Positions 25,885-35,124 of a DNA stretch of 64,000 nt are shown here, piece after piece. Position numbers and translations under genes: made by a program. The stretch's first letter is position 1; each line of letters begins with the position of its first letter. The notes beneath the pieces are model-generated. The model worked only from the letters and a program-made list of their open reading frames with translations, had not been told where the DNA came from and ran no database searches. Source of the DNA: Chitinophagaceae bacterium (GTDB taxonomy: Bacteria; Bacteroidota; Bacteroidia; Chitinophagales; UBA10324); assembly GCA_016704325.1 (NCBI GenBank), contig JADJAG010000008.1:496001-560000 (forward strand). Direction: 5' to 3'.

Positions 25885-27249
25885 ATGAATGTCCACTTTA
25901 TAGCAATCGGGGGAAGTGTTATGCACAACCTGGCCATTGCACTGAGTCTGAAAGGATACACTGTTACCGGTTCAGATGATGAAGTCTTCGAGCCGGCCTC
26001 GGGAAGCCTCAAAAAGTATGGTTTGCTGCCCCCTGCAATGGGTTGGTACCCGGAAAAAATCACAAAAGACCTCGATGCTATCGTGCTGGGCATGCATGCC
26101 AAGCCGGATAACCCTGAGCTGCTAAAAGCGCAATCGGCGGGGATTAAGATTTATTCCTTTCCTGAATTCCTTTTCGAACAGTCGAAACAAAAAAAGCGGG
26201 TGGTGATTGGTGGCAGTCATGGCAAAACCACCATTACAGCTATGATTCTCCACATCCTGAAAAAGAGAGGTGTTGATTTTGACTACATGGTGGGAGCGAG
26301 ATTACAGGGTTTCGATATCATGGTAAGGTTATCTGAAACTGCTGATGTAATGATATTTGAAGGTGATGAATATCCTGATGCAGCCATTAATAAGACACCC
26401 AAATTTCATCTCTATCAGCCTGATATCGCATTAATAAGCGGTATTGCCTGGGATCATATTAATGTGTTCCCAACCTATGAACAATATGTAGCTCAATTCA
26501 AAAAGTTTGTGGAGATCATTCCTGAAAGCGGCTTGCTGATCTATAATTGCGAAGATGCAGAAGTGATGAATATTGCAACAACAGTAAATCCGGAACTGTT
26601 AAAGATTCCTTACCACACTCCCGCTTATCGTATAGAAGCAGGAATAACCTACCTGAACTTTGCCGGCAGCGAGATTCCATTAAAAATTTTTGGACGTCAC
26701 AACCTCCAAAACCTGATGGGTGCTTTGGAAGTTTGTAAATCACTGGGTATAAGTGAAAGCGACTGCCTGGAAGCAGTTAAGGATTTTGCCGGTGCAGCAC
26801 GTCGTCTCGAATTGCTGGAACAATCTTCCACTTCAGCGGTGTTTAAAGATTTTGCTCATTCGCCGTCCAAACTAAAAGCAACTATTGCAGCGGCAAAGGA
26901 ACAGTTTCCGGAGCGCAAGCTGGTGGCTTGTATGGAATTACATACCTACAGCAGCCTGAACAAGAATTTTCTTGGCGAATACAAAAACAGCCTGAAGGAT
27001 GCTGTTGTGAAAATCATCTACTATGATGCACATACTTTTGAAATCAAAAAACTGGAACCGCTAAACCCTTCATTTATTTTAGAGGCATTTGGAGATAAGT
27101 CAATCTTGTTGTTTACTGAAAGCAGGGCATTGCATGATTTTCTAAAACAGCAGGAATGGAAAAATACCAACCTATTATTGATGAGTTCCGGCAACTTCGG
27201 CGGATTGGATTTAAAAGAGTTGACTACATTTGTAATGGAGCATTCATAA
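25885..27249 (+). CDS. mpl: UDP-MurNAc:L-Ala-gamma-D-Glu-meso-DAP ligase Mpl
   Basis: 454 residues, the usual length of Mpl. An N-terminal Rossmann-like Mur ligase domain (MNVHFIAIGGSVMHNLA) precedes the ATP-binding P-loop GGSHGKTT at 109-116 and the family segment FEGDEYPDAAINKTPKFHLY. A central IAWDHINVFPT motif follows. It re-attaches recycled murein tripeptide to UDP-MurNAc in peptidoglycan recycling, in the cytoplasm. Followed seven bases later by the exonuclease gene, so probably co-transcribed. Confidence 0.93.
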   Translation: MNVHFIAIGGSVMHNLAIALSLKGYTVTGSDDEVFEPASGSLKKYGLLPPAMGWYPEKITKDLDAIVLGMHAKPDNPELLKAQSAGIKIYSFPEFLFEQSKQKKRVVIGGSHGKTTITAMILHILKKRGVDFDYMVGARLQGFDIMVRLSETADVMIFEGDEYPDAAINKTPKFHLYQPDIALISGIAWDHINVFPTYEQYVAQFKKFVEIIPESGLLIYNCEDAEVMNIATTVNPELLKIPYHTPAYRIEAGITYLNFAGSEIPLKIFGRHNLQNLMGALEVCKSLGISESDCLEAVKDFAGAARRLELLEQSSTSAVFKDFAHSPSKLKATIAAAKEQFPERKLVACMELHTYSSLNKNFLGEYKNSLKDAVVKIIYYDAHTFEIKKLEPLNPSFILEAFGDKSILLFTESRALHDFLKQQEWKNTNLLLMSSGNFGGLDLKELTTFVMEHS

Positions 27250-27256
27250 CCGCTAT

Positions 27257-28021
27257 ATGGATTTAAAACTAAAAAGGCCTCTTGCATTTGTAGACCTGGA
27301 AACTACCGGTACTAACTTTGCCAAAGACCGTATAGTGGAAATTGCCGTGTTAAAACTGATGCCGGATGGCAATGTTCATGAGAAGCAGACCCGAGTTAAT
27401 CCCATGATGCCTATCCCACCGCAGGTTATTGCCATACATGGTATTACCGATGAAGATGTGAAAGATGCACCTACCTTTGAACAAATCGCAAAGCAATATT
27501 TTATTTTTCTGGATGAATGCGATCTTGCAGGCTTCAATTCAACGCGTTTTGATTTCCCGATCTTATTGGAAGAATTTCACAGGGCAGGTGTCATTTTTGA
27601 TGTAAGTACCCGGAAGTTTGTTGACGTGCAACGTATCTACCATACCCTTGAACCCAGGAATTTAGCCGCAGCATACAAGTATTATTGTGAAAAGGAATTA
27701 GTGGGCGCTCATGGTGCCATGGCCGATGTAAAAGCTACGTATGAAGTGCTGAAGTCTCAGCTCGACCGGTATCCGCAGGCCTTGAAAAACGATATTGATT
27801 TCCTGCACGAATTTTCGAAAGACGGAGATTATGTAGACCTGGGTAAGCGCATGTATTATGAGAACAATATTGAAATGTTCAATTTTGGCAAGCATAAAGG
27901 GAAGGCAGTAACCGATGTTTTTGTGGCTGAACCCAGCTATTATGATTGGTTGCTGAAAAGCGAATTTCCACTCGATTTTAAAGAAAAAATAAAAGGCATT
28001 AAACAACGCATGAAGAAATAA
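27257..28021 (+). CDS. DnaQ-like 3'-5' exonuclease (DEDDh family)
   Basis: 254 residues. Exo I motif LAFVDLETTGT (Asp-x-Glu) near residue 13, Exo II region FNSTRFDFPIL, and Exo III HGAMADVKATYEVL with the His and Asp of DEDDh enzymes. A C-terminal part (FNFGKHKGKAVTDVF) with a short zinc-free fold is often attached in Bacteroidota. Similar proteins are called DNA polymerase III epsilon-like; this is probably a stand-alone repair exonuclease. Seven bases behind mpl. Confidence 0.88.
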   Translation: MDLKLKRPLAFVDLETTGTNFAKDRIVEIAVLKLMPDGNVHEKQTRVNPMMPIPPQVIAIHGITDEDVKDAPTFEQIAKQYFIFLDECDLAGFNSTRFDFPILLEEFHRAGVIFDVSTRKFVDVQRIYHTLEPRNLAAAYKYYCEKELVGAHGAMADVKATYEVLKSQLDRYPQALKNDIDFLHEFSKDGDYVDLGKRMYYENNIEMFNFGKHKGKAVTDVFVAEPSYYDWLLKSEFPLDFKEKIKGIKQRMKK

Positions 28022-28134
28022 AAGGATAACTGCGCCGTTCAGTAGCCCTGTTTTTTCCTTGCCGGAATACCAATGAATAAAAACAATACGGTCGAAATAG
28101 TATCAACCACATCTGAAAAATTTTTACTCCGGAG

Positions 28135-28869
28135 TTGAAGAGTTCCCTCATAGTCATACCAACATTTAATGAGCTGGAAAATATTTCCAGAATGATCCGG
28201 GAGATCTTTTCACTTTATCCGGATGCAAGTATCCTTATTGTAGACGACTCGTCTCCCGACGGAACAGCGGCAGCTGTTAAACAATTACAGGTCGAATTTC
28301 CGGGAAAACTTTTCATCGAAGAACGCGCAGGCAAACAAGGACTTGGCACAGCCTATATAAAAGGATTTAAATGGGCTATTGCCGGAAATTATGAATACAT
28401 TTTCGAAATGGATGCCGACTTCTCCCATCCTCCAAAAGATCTCGTACACTTATATGATGCCTGCTCCCGGGAAGGCGTAGATGTTGCAATCGGTTCACGC
28501 TATGTGAAAGGTGGTAAAGTGATCAACTGGCCAACGGGCCGCGTATTGATGAGCTATTATGCTTCCATTTATGTGCGCATGATAACCTGGATGCCGATAA
28601 GAGACACTACAGCAGGATTTGTATGCTATCGTAAAAAAGTGCTGGAAACCATCGACCTCGATAAAATAAAATTTGCCGGATATGCTTTTCAAATTGAAAT
28701 GAAATTTGCCGCCTGGAAACTTGGATTTAAAATCAGGGAAGTGCCCATTGTATTCAGCGATCGGTTAGAGGGCAATTCAAAAATGAGCAAAGGTATTTTC
28801 AGAGAAGCAGTAACCGGAGTCTGGAAAATGAAATGGAAGAGTTTTTTTGAGAGTTATGGGCATTCGTGA
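28135..28869 (+). CDS. Polyprenol monophosphomannose synthase (GT2)
   Basis: 244 residues. The GT-A fold begins SLIVIPTFNELENISRMI, with the DDSSPDGT nucleotide-sugar motif and the EMDADFSHPP metal-binding segment, as in dolichol-phosphate mannose synthases. Moves mannose or glucose from a nucleotide sugar to polyprenyl phosphate for protein or envelope glycosylation. The start is TTG at 28135: no ATG is nearby, and the family N-terminus starts exactly there. The gene follows the exonuclease by 113 bases. Confidence 0.88.
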   Translation: MKSSLIVIPTFNELENISRMIREIFSLYPDASILIVDDSSPDGTAAAVKQLQVEFPGKLFIEERAGKQGLGTAYIKGFKWAIAGNYEYIFEMDADFSHPPKDLVHLYDACSREGVDVAIGSRYVKGGKVINWPTGRVLMSYYASIYVRMITWMPIRDTTAGFVCYRKKVLETIDLDKIKFAGYAFQIEMKFAAWKLGFKIREVPIVFSDRLEGNSKMSKGIFREAVTGVWKMKWKSFFESYGHS

Positions 28870-28870
28870 T

Positions 28871-28929
28871 GGAATCAGGAATCAGGAATCAGGAATCAGG
28901 AACCAGGAATCAGGAACCAGGAACCAGGA
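28871..28929 (+). repeat. Heptamer tandem repeat (AATCAGG type, about 8 units)
   Basis: Starting right behind the glycosyltransferase stop, AATCAGG and AACCAGG units alternate about eight times with an exact 7-base period. Confidence 0.9.
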
Positions 28930-28941
28930 TGCTGAATGTTG

Positions 28942-28989
28942 GAAGGAAGACGTAAGACGCAAGACTTAAGACTTAAGACTAAGGATATA
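28942..28989 (+). repeat. Heptamer tandem repeat (ACTTAAG type)
   Basis: Units ACGTAAG, ACGCAAG, ACTTAAG, ACTTAAG and degenerate neighbours in 7-base phase. The reverse complement of the same unit forms the array at 59291-59345. Confidence 0.8.
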
Positions 28990-29000
28990 GGACTTCCCAG

Positions 29001-29425
29001 TAGCGCACCCTGAGCGTAGCCGAAGGGTAAGCGGATTTGCTCAATACAGCAGCGCACCCTGAGCGAAGCCGAAGGGTAAGCGGATTTGCTTAATACAGCA
29101 ACGCACCCTGAGCGTAGCCGAAGGGTAAGCGGATTTGCTTAATACAGCAACGCACCCTGGCGAAGCCGAAGGGTAAGCGGAGTTGCTCAATACAGTAGCG
29201 CACCCTGAGCATAGCCGAAGGGTAAGCGGATTTGCTCAATACAGCAGCGCACCCTGAGCATAGCCGAAGGGTAAGCGGATTTGCTCAATACAGCAGCGCA
29301 CCCTGAGCGTAGCCGAAGGGTAAGCGGATTTGCTTAATACAGCAGCGCACCCTGAGCGAAGCCGAAGGGTAAGCGGATTTGCTCAATACAGCAGCGCACC
29401 CTGAGCGTAGCCGAAGGGTAAGCGG
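29001..29425 (+). repeat. 49-bp tandem array, nine copies
   Basis: Nine copies begin at 29001, 29050, 29099, 29148, 29196, 29245, 29294, 29343 and 29392 (the last partial; the fourth lacks one base). Each contains CCCTGAGCGTAGCCGAAGGG or a variant (GAA, ATA in the middle), an imperfect palindrome known as a widespread intergenic repeat in many bacteria, followed by TAAGCGGATTTGCTCAATAC. Copies differ at only a few bases. No reading frame of interest. The rest of the gap to 29604 shows nothing else. Confidence 0.95.
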
Positions 29426-29604
29426 TACACTAATCATTTTAACCTATTTCAAAACAGCAGCAAACTAAGAACCTCTCAGCGCTGCGCGTGCTGTTTTAGA
29501 ATTTATGGTTTCGTCTTTGTATTAAAATATTACCCTTCATTTGTCTGCCTGACAGTAATAATTTATGATGAATGGCGTTTAGCCATGCATCAATCTACAA
29601 GCAG

Positions 29605-30501
29605 ATGAATTGCATCAAGAAATCACTCCCTGTATTAACCCTTGTATTTTTGATCGCTTATAGCTGCGCAAGTTACGGAGCCGTTACGTTGGCTGATGCC
29701 ATAAAAAACAAATGGGTTACAGCTACCATACGTGGTTTCGACTATCGGCAAGACTCGGTCTATCGATCTGCATTTTACGGGCGGTGCCTGGTGCTCACTT
29801 GCAAGAACCTAAGAGCAACACCTATTGAAATCACCGAAGCTGCGGGACGATTTTTTATTCCTGATGATACTGCTATTCAGCGAATGATTTTGACAGATGC
29901 TATTGCATTTACATTGGGCGCACAAAAAGAATCAAGCTTTCCGATGTATGCCATGTGCACTGAAGCGCAGGATGGTGCACCCGGAGCAGGGAGTTTTTTC
30001 AAACCGGGAACGATGGCACCACAACAACTTGCGCCCCTCATTCGATACATTGATGATAACAATTACCAGAATGATGCAGCACAACAGGCAATCTGGTGCA
30101 TGACCAATGACTATTCTCCTTACCAGATCTCATCAGATGATACATTAGTGAGCAACAAACTCCGGAAAAAAGTTTGCGAGCTGAAAAATGTACCTTTTGT
30201 CAGAGATGCCGGACAACAGCATTTTCCATCACTACCACTTTTCCGGATAGTGGATGGAAGCTTTACTTATATTATTCAGAAAACAAAACTGGTAGATCTT
30301 ATAATATTTAATGAAGCAGGACAGGAAGTAAAAAAGCTGGTAACAAATACTACGCAACCGGCCGGTAGTTATACGTATGACTATCATTTTAATTTTCCGA
30401 TTAATGAAAATGCATTACTCCGACAGGCACTGGTAATCAAGTTCTACCTGAATGGAGAACTGATTGCTGAGAAGAAGCATGTACTCGGCCAATCGAACTG
30501 A
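29605..30501 (+). CDS. Secreted protein of unknown function
   Basis: I start at the ATG at 29605 because MNCIKKSLPVLTLVFLIAYSC gives a signal peptide directly; an ATG at 29572 adds 11 residues. About 298 residues. The N-terminal part (TLADAIKNKWVTATIRGFD) is followed by a domain with RCLVLTCKNLRATPIEITE and many Cys and Met residues, and the C-terminal half has beta-rich segments (IIFNEAGQEVKKLVTNTTQPAGSY) that look like an Ig-like or FlgD-like fold. No family recognised. Flanked by the 49-bp array upstream. Confidence 0.65.
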   Translation: MNCIKKSLPVLTLVFLIAYSCASYGAVTLADAIKNKWVTATIRGFDYRQDSVYRSAFYGRCLVLTCKNLRATPIEITEAAGRFFIPDDTAIQRMILTDAIAFTLGAQKESSFPMYAMCTEAQDGAPGAGSFFKPGTMAPQQLAPLIRYIDDNNYQNDAAQQAIWCMTNDYSPYQISSDDTLVSNKLRKKVCELKNVPFVRDAGQQHFPSLPLFRIVDGSFTYIIQKTKLVDLIIFNEAGQEVKKLVTNTTQPAGSYTYDYHFNFPINENALLRQALVIKFYLNGELIAEKKHVLGQSN

Positions 30502-30905
30502 GTACGGTTGGTGCTGCTATCTCCTTATCGGCATACCGTTAATATCCATTGCCTGTTGGCTTCTTTCTTCAAATATCATATTGTGTGAATTAGTAATTCA
30601 TTGAATGTTGAATCAGCAATTTTTCATTTTATAAAATAAGGTCTTTGATGCTGAATAATACACTTCACATATCCACATAAAATGTAAGTATAAATCCGGC
30701 AGCTTACAGCAGCCTATCTATCAAACAACTTTTAGTAAGGTTCCCTCTTTCAATTGACATTACTTTTTAAATAAAAGTGAAGTCTTTAACAACCAAATGG
30801 CAATTGTCGCAGAATTGTCATGAATAAAATTCATTTGACAATTCATGAACAAATAACCTTGCACGTAGTTATACTGCCATTAACCAAACAAAAAAACAAA
30901 AACAA
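30502..30905. other. Intergenic region upstream of the fasciclin gene, with AATTGTC palindromes
   Basis: No gene seen. Near its end three AATTGTC words occur (around 30802, 30813 and, inverted, 30836-30843). The latter two form a stem of about 13 base pairs with a two-base bulge around an AAA loop. It could be an operator or a leader hairpin for the fasciclin gene. Confidence 0.4.
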
Positions 30906-31844
30906 ATGCGTAAAACATTCTTTCAATTTGCCCTTATCGTGCTGGTGGCAGTCTCCATTGTCTCCTGCAAAAAAGATGAGGATACCGCTATGCCGGAAAC
31001 TATTTATGAAATGGCTAAAGCCAATCCTGAACTCAGCACGCTGGCTTCTGCCCTTGAAATGACCGGTCTTGATGATGACCTGAACGGCAGCGGAGCGCTC
31101 ACCGTTTTTGCTCCAACCAATGCAGCCTTTACCAATTTTCTTTCTGCAAACGGATTTGCAAATCTTGACGCTGTACCCGTAGATGTACTTACGAACACAT
31201 TACTCAACCATGTAATCAATGCAGAGAAAAAAGCCGCTGACCTTTCAACCGGTTATCTGAAAACGCTTGCTACTTACAGCAGCAACAATTTAAGTGTGTA
31301 TGTAAATACTGCTTCCGGTGTTATCCTGAATGGTGGTGCTAAAGTAGTTACGGCCGATGTAGAAGCGTCCAATGGAGTGATTCATGTAGTAGATGCTGTT
31401 ATTGCGATACCTACTGTGGTAACTTTTGCAGTCTCCAATCCTGATTTCAGTATTCTGGTTGCAGCACTAACACGCCCTGACTTAAGCACCAACTATGCTA
31501 CCGTATTAAGCGGAACAGGACCCTTTACAGTGTTTGCTCCAACCAATGCCGCATTCACTGCATTGCTTGCAGAATTAGGTGCTACTTCACTTGATGATAT
31601 TGACGCTCCTACGCTTGAAAAAGTGTTGACCTACCATGTAGTTAGCGGAAATGTGGTTGCATCAAGTCTGACCGAGGGACAGGTAGTTACCACCCTGCAA
31701 TCAGGTACGTTTACTATTGGATTAACAGGAGGTGCAAAGATCACTGATTTCAATAACAGGGTTTCCAACATTGTTGCTACTGATGTTCAGGCAGGCAATG
31801 GTGTGGTACATGTGATTGATAAAGTATTGTTGCCACAATTGTAA
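30906..31844 (+). CDS. Fasciclin-domain lipoprotein (two FAS1 domains)
   Basis: 312 residues. Lipobox VSIVSC followed by KKDED. Two FAS1 domains at about 35-170 and 175-312, each with the LTVFAPTNAAF or FTVFAPTNAAF motif, the LLNHVI / LTYHVV H-box and NGVIHVVDAV / NGVVHVIDKV at the end. FAS1 proteins mediate adhesion and cell-surface contacts. A strong bidirectional terminator follows. Confidence 0.92.
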   Translation: MRKTFFQFALIVLVAVSIVSCKKDEDTAMPETIYEMAKANPELSTLASALEMTGLDDDLNGSGALTVFAPTNAAFTNFLSANGFANLDAVPVDVLTNTLLNHVINAEKKAADLSTGYLKTLATYSSNNLSVYVNTASGVILNGGAKVVTADVEASNGVIHVVDAVIAIPTVVTFAVSNPDFSILVAALTRPDLSTNYATVLSGTGPFTVFAPTNAAFTALLAELGATSLDDIDAPTLEKVLTYHVVSGNVVASSLTEGQVVTTLQSGTFTIGLTGGAKITDFNNRVSNIVATDVQAGNGVVHVIDKVLLPQL

Positions 31845-31860
31845 ATCACTATAATATTTC

Positions 31861-31897
31861 ATTGAAAAGACTGCTCCAACAAAGCAGTCTTTTCAAT
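31861..31897. terminator. Bidirectional terminator between the fasciclin and fructokinase genes
   Basis: Perfect 15-bp stem (arm ATTGAAAAGACTGCT), 7-base loop, T-rich 3' side on both strands. It lies 16 bases behind the fasciclin stop and 16 before the convergent kinase stop. Confidence 0.88.
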
Positions 31898-31913
31898 TTT
31901 AAAAGCAGCCTTT

Positions 31914-32816
31914 TTATAAGGTGCCATCCATCAGGTTCTGAATTTCCTTTTCAGTGACTGCAGGAATAGCCCCATGATAAGTGGCAACAATGGCGCCTAT
32001 CGCACATGCGAAATGCAGTGCCTCTTCAATCGGTTTTCCTGAAGTAATCATTTTTATAAATCCGGCAAGGAATGAATCGCCACTGCCAATTGTATCAGCA
32101 ACCTTTACCTTATAACCCGGCGATTCGACGTAGCCGGAATCATGCAACACCACTGCACCATTTCCGCCTCTTGTTACCAGCAATAAGCTGATATTAAAAG
32201 CCGACCTCAGATAATCCATTACTTGACGGTCATCCCTTTCAGATAATCCATACCATCCGGAAATCAAGCGTAATTCTTCATCATTCATTTTCACCATATC
32301 AGCCTGCTGAAGGAGTAGCTCCACCAGGTCCTGCGAATAATGCGGCGGGCGCAGGTTCACATCAAATATTTTGTAAGGTGCCTGTTCCAGCAACTTTAGG
32401 AGACTTAATCTGGAAACTTGATTTCTGCATGCAAGCGAACCAAATACAATGCCCGATGAATTGCTAACCAAAGCAATCATTTCATCTGATACTTCAATAA
32501 AATCCCACGCTGCAGGTTGCACGATCTCGTAAACCACTCTATTCTTATCAGTCAAATCTACATTCACGATGCCAGTTGGATATTGCGCATCAGTTTGCAC
32601 CCAATTAAGTGGAAATTGATTCTTGCTTAACCATTCCATTATCTCATTTCCAAGGTCATCCCTTCCTACCCTACTGATTATTAAAGAGGATAATCCCAGC
32701 TGCTGCAAATGCGCTGCAACATTCATTGGTGCGCCACCCATTTGCCTGCCGGCAGGAAGCAGGTCCCAAAGTACTTCACCAAAACAGCAGATATAAGATT
32801 GACCGTTCGGTTGCAT
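31914..32816 (-). CDS. PfkB-family sugar kinase, probable fructokinase
   Basis: 300 residues. The N-terminal CCFGEVLWDLLPAGRQMGGAPMNVA segment and the C-terminal signature DTIGSGDSF (241-249, catalytic Asp 247) define a PfkB kinase; the LWDLLP start is typical of fructokinases. Phosphorylates fructose in the cytoplasm. The upstream sugar porter gene on the same strand ends 48 bases before, so uptake and phosphorylation are probably one operon. Confidence 0.85.
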   Translation of the reverse strand: MQPNGQSYICCFGEVLWDLLPAGRQMGGAPMNVAAHLQQLGLSSLIISRVGRDDLGNEIMEWLSKNQFPLNWVQTDAQYPTGIVNVDLTDKNRVVYEIVQPAAWDFIEVSDEMIALVSNSSGIVFGSLACRNQVSRLSLLKLLEQAPYKIFDVNLRPPHYSQDLVELLLQQADMVKMNDEELRLISGWYGLSERDDRQVMDYLRSAFNISLLLVTRGGNGAVVLHDSGYVESPGYKVKVADTIGSGDSFLAGFIKMITSGKPIEEALHFACAIGAIVATYHGAIPAVTEKEIQNLMDGTL

Positions 32817-32864
32817 TTCTTATAGATTTGTTGAATTCTATAAATTTCTTTAATGAGGTACTGA

Positions 32865-34178
32865 TCAGGAATGTGTTAATTTCTTTTGCAAATCCTCCAG
32901 CGAAACGCCTTTCGTCTCAGGCATCATTAGCCAAACATAGAGCAATTGAAGCACCATCATAATTGAAAAGAAAGCGAAGATGACACCGCCTCCATATTGT
33001 GTTGCAAGCATTGGAAATACATTGGCGATAAGTGCTGCAAAAATCCAATGCGTAAAACATCCCAATGCCATACCGGAAGCACGTACCTGGTTGGGGAAAA
33101 TTTCTGAGATGAACACCCAAATTACCGAACCCTGCCCTATTGCATGCGAAGCGATGAACATAAAAACATAGACCGGAACATTCGCATAGGATTCATTAAA
33201 AAACGCACCTGCAATAAGTGCCAGTGAAATAATGTAACCTAATGAGCCAATATACATCAGCACTTTACGGCCAAGGCGGTCAATCAACACCCATCCCAGT
33301 ATCGTGAAAATTAAATTGACTACACCAATTCCTATTGTTGAAAACAAGGCACCTGATTTAGCCAGTCCTGTCATCTCAAAAATGCGCGGCGCATAATAAA
33401 TAATGGCGTTGATGCCGGAGAGTTGGTTGAAAAAAGCAAACAGGAAAGCAAGCAATATAAGTTTGCTGTATTTCCTCTTAAACAATCCCTCCTTGTGACC
33501 ACGAGGTTGTTCCTGCGCTGACTTCCTGATTTCCTCCATTGCAGCATCAGCATTGTCTTCAGTAATAAGCAGCACCTCACGCGCTTTTTGTTCATCTCCT
33601 TTGTGTAACAACAACCATCTTGGTGTTTCAGGCGTAAAAAACATCATAACAGAAAAAAAGAGCGCCGGAACTGCTACAATTCCCAACATCCATCGCCAGT
33701 CATTCGCTCCGCCTTCCAATAAGTAATTTGAAACATAGGCCACCAGTATTCCCAGCACTATATTCATTTGAAAAGAAATACCCATTCTGCCCCTGTACTT
33801 TGGCGGAGCTATTTCAGAAATATATACCGGTGCCACTACTGATGATGCACCAATGCTAAGTCCACCGATGAATCTGAAAAACATAAATGTGTACACGTCC
33901 TGAGCGACAGCTGTGCCCATTGCGGAGAAAAAAAACAACAATCCGATAGCTAACAAGGTCTTCTTACGCCCATACCTGTCTGCCGGTACGCCTCCAAACA
34001 TCGCACCGATTACCGTTCCATACAAAGCCATTGCAATGGCAAGCCCATGGCTCCATGCATCCAACTGCCATAATGTTTGAATATCCTGTTCCGCACCGGA
34101 GATTACTGCTGTATCCAGCCCAAACAAAAAGCCACCGAGGCCAACGGTGATAGACCATAGTACAAGTTTGCTGTTCAT
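32865..34178 (-). CDS. Sugar porter of the major facilitator superfamily
   Basis: 437 residues with 12 predicted membrane segments. Family motifs: GADRYGRKKTL-like (VPADRYGRKKTLLAIG), PETPRWLLLHKGDE after helix 6, GWVLIDRLGRKVLM and the final PETKGVSLEDLQ. Matches XylE/GLUT-type sugar:proton symporters of Bacteroidota. With the downstream kinase, fructose or another hexose is the probable cargo. Confidence 0.92.
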   Translation of the reverse strand: MNSKLVLWSITVGLGGFLFGLDTAVISGAEQDIQTLWQLDAWSHGLAIAMALYGTVIGAMFGGVPADRYGRKKTLLAIGLLFFFSAMGTAVAQDVYTFMFFRFIGGLSIGASSVVAPVYISEIAPPKYRGRMGISFQMNIVLGILVAYVSNYLLEGGANDWRWMLGIVAVPALFFSVMMFFTPETPRWLLLHKGDEQKAREVLLITEDNADAAMEEIRKSAQEQPRGHKEGLFKRKYSKLILLAFLFAFFNQLSGINAIIYYAPRIFEMTGLAKSGALFSTIGIGVVNLIFTILGWVLIDRLGRKVLMYIGSLGYIISLALIAGAFFNESYANVPVYVFMFIASHAIGQGSVIWVFISEIFPNQVRASGMALGCFTHWIFAALIANVFPMLATQYGGGVIFAFFSIMMVLQLLYVWLMMPETKGVSLEDLQKKLTHS

Positions 34179-34354
34179 CGATTACTTAAAATTCCTTTGT
34201 GGAGAATCAATTTTATGGTTGCATAAATGTATTAATTCAAACTAACTTTCCATTTCAGGAATGCAAAAAAATCCCGGCTATTGTTTCATTTTTTATTTGA
34301 TTAAGGTGTAATAATTGAGATACTCATTGCGACTAATCATCCAAATCAAAAAAA

Positions 34355-34615
34355 ATGACCATCAAAGACAACGTAAAAAAAACTTTCCAACCGGTATTAA
34401 ACAGATCACTTTATGGAGGATTTGTGTTACTTGCATTGTACTACGCGCTGATAGCAAAAGATTTCAGTATGGCATTCAGTTCGCTCGGCATTTCGCTGGC
34501 ATTTGATCCGTTTGACACCTCCCAGCCGTGGAAGGAAAGGCCATTGTATCAAAAAATCTGGTTGATTATACATCTTTGTGTGCTGACGATTGTTGCCGTT
34601 TTCGCTTTACGCTGA
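34355..34615 (+). CDS. Small two-helix membrane protein, unknown function
   Basis: 86 residues. Two hydrophobic segments (LYGGFVLLALYYALIA and LIIHLCVLTIVAVFAL) enclose a loop with SSLGISLAFDPFDTSQPW. Lies 23 bases before the sigma factor gene on the same strand, so it is probably the first gene of that operon. No family recognised. Confidence 0.65.
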   Translation: MTIKDNVKKTFQPVLNRSLYGGFVLLALYYALIAKDFSMAFSSLGISLAFDPFDTSQPWKERPLYQKIWLIIHLCVLTIVAVFALR

Positions 34616-34638
34616 CACTTGCAGCAATCCTCTTAAGA

Positions 34639-35124
34639 ATGGAAGAACAAGAATTCCTGCGGCAGATTCGCGAACACCAGGGCATCATTCATAAGGTGAC
34701 CGGACTTTATGCCGCCGATCCGGAAGAAAAGAAAGACCTGATACAGGAAATCCTATTACAAACCTGGAAGAGCCGCAATAGCTTCATTGGACAATCCAAG
34801 TTCAGCACCTGGTTATACCGGATCAGTCTGAATACCGTTTTTACTGCGAAACGGAAGAAAAAACTTGTTGACTATGTAGAAGAAATTCCTGATGAAGAGG
34901 TCGTTTTGCATCCCGCAATTGAAAAGGAGAATGCATTAAGCCTGCAAAAAGCCATTCGTATGCTGCACGAAAGTGACCGTGCCATTATTAGCTTACATCT
35001 TGATGGCTACACCAATCCAGAGATTGTTGAACTCATCGGCATTTCTCAAAACAATGTTGCGGTGAGAATACACCGGATCAAATTACGATTGTCCAAACTG
35101 TTAATACCTGAGAAAAATGGTTGA
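34639..35124 (+). CDS. ECF-type RNA polymerase sigma factor
   Basis: 161 residues from the ATG at 34639 (MEEQEFLRQIREHQGI); upstream in-frame codons overlap the membrane protein gene and are not needed. Region 2 (DLIQEILLQTWKSRNSFIGQSKFSTWLYRISLNT) and region 4 (LHESDRAIISLHLDGYTNPEIVELIGISQNNVAVRIHRIKLRL) are clear. It directs RNA polymerase to its own regulon. The next gene overlaps by eight bases. Confidence 0.9.
   Translation: MEEQEFLRQIREHQGIIHKVTGLYAADPEEKKDLIQEILLQTWKSRNSFIGQSKFSTWLYRISLNTVFTAKRKKKLVDYVEEIPDEEVVLHPAIEKENALSLQKAIRMLHESDRAIISLHLDGYTNPEIVELIGISQNNVAVRIHRIKLRLSKLLIPEKNG

Noticed and set aside
29001..29425. CRISPR array
   Set aside because: The whole 49-base unit is repeated with no unique spacers and no cas genes are near.
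34528..34638. Upstream extension of the sigma factor gene
   Set aside because: It overlaps the preceding membrane protein gene, and the family N-terminus starts at 34639.
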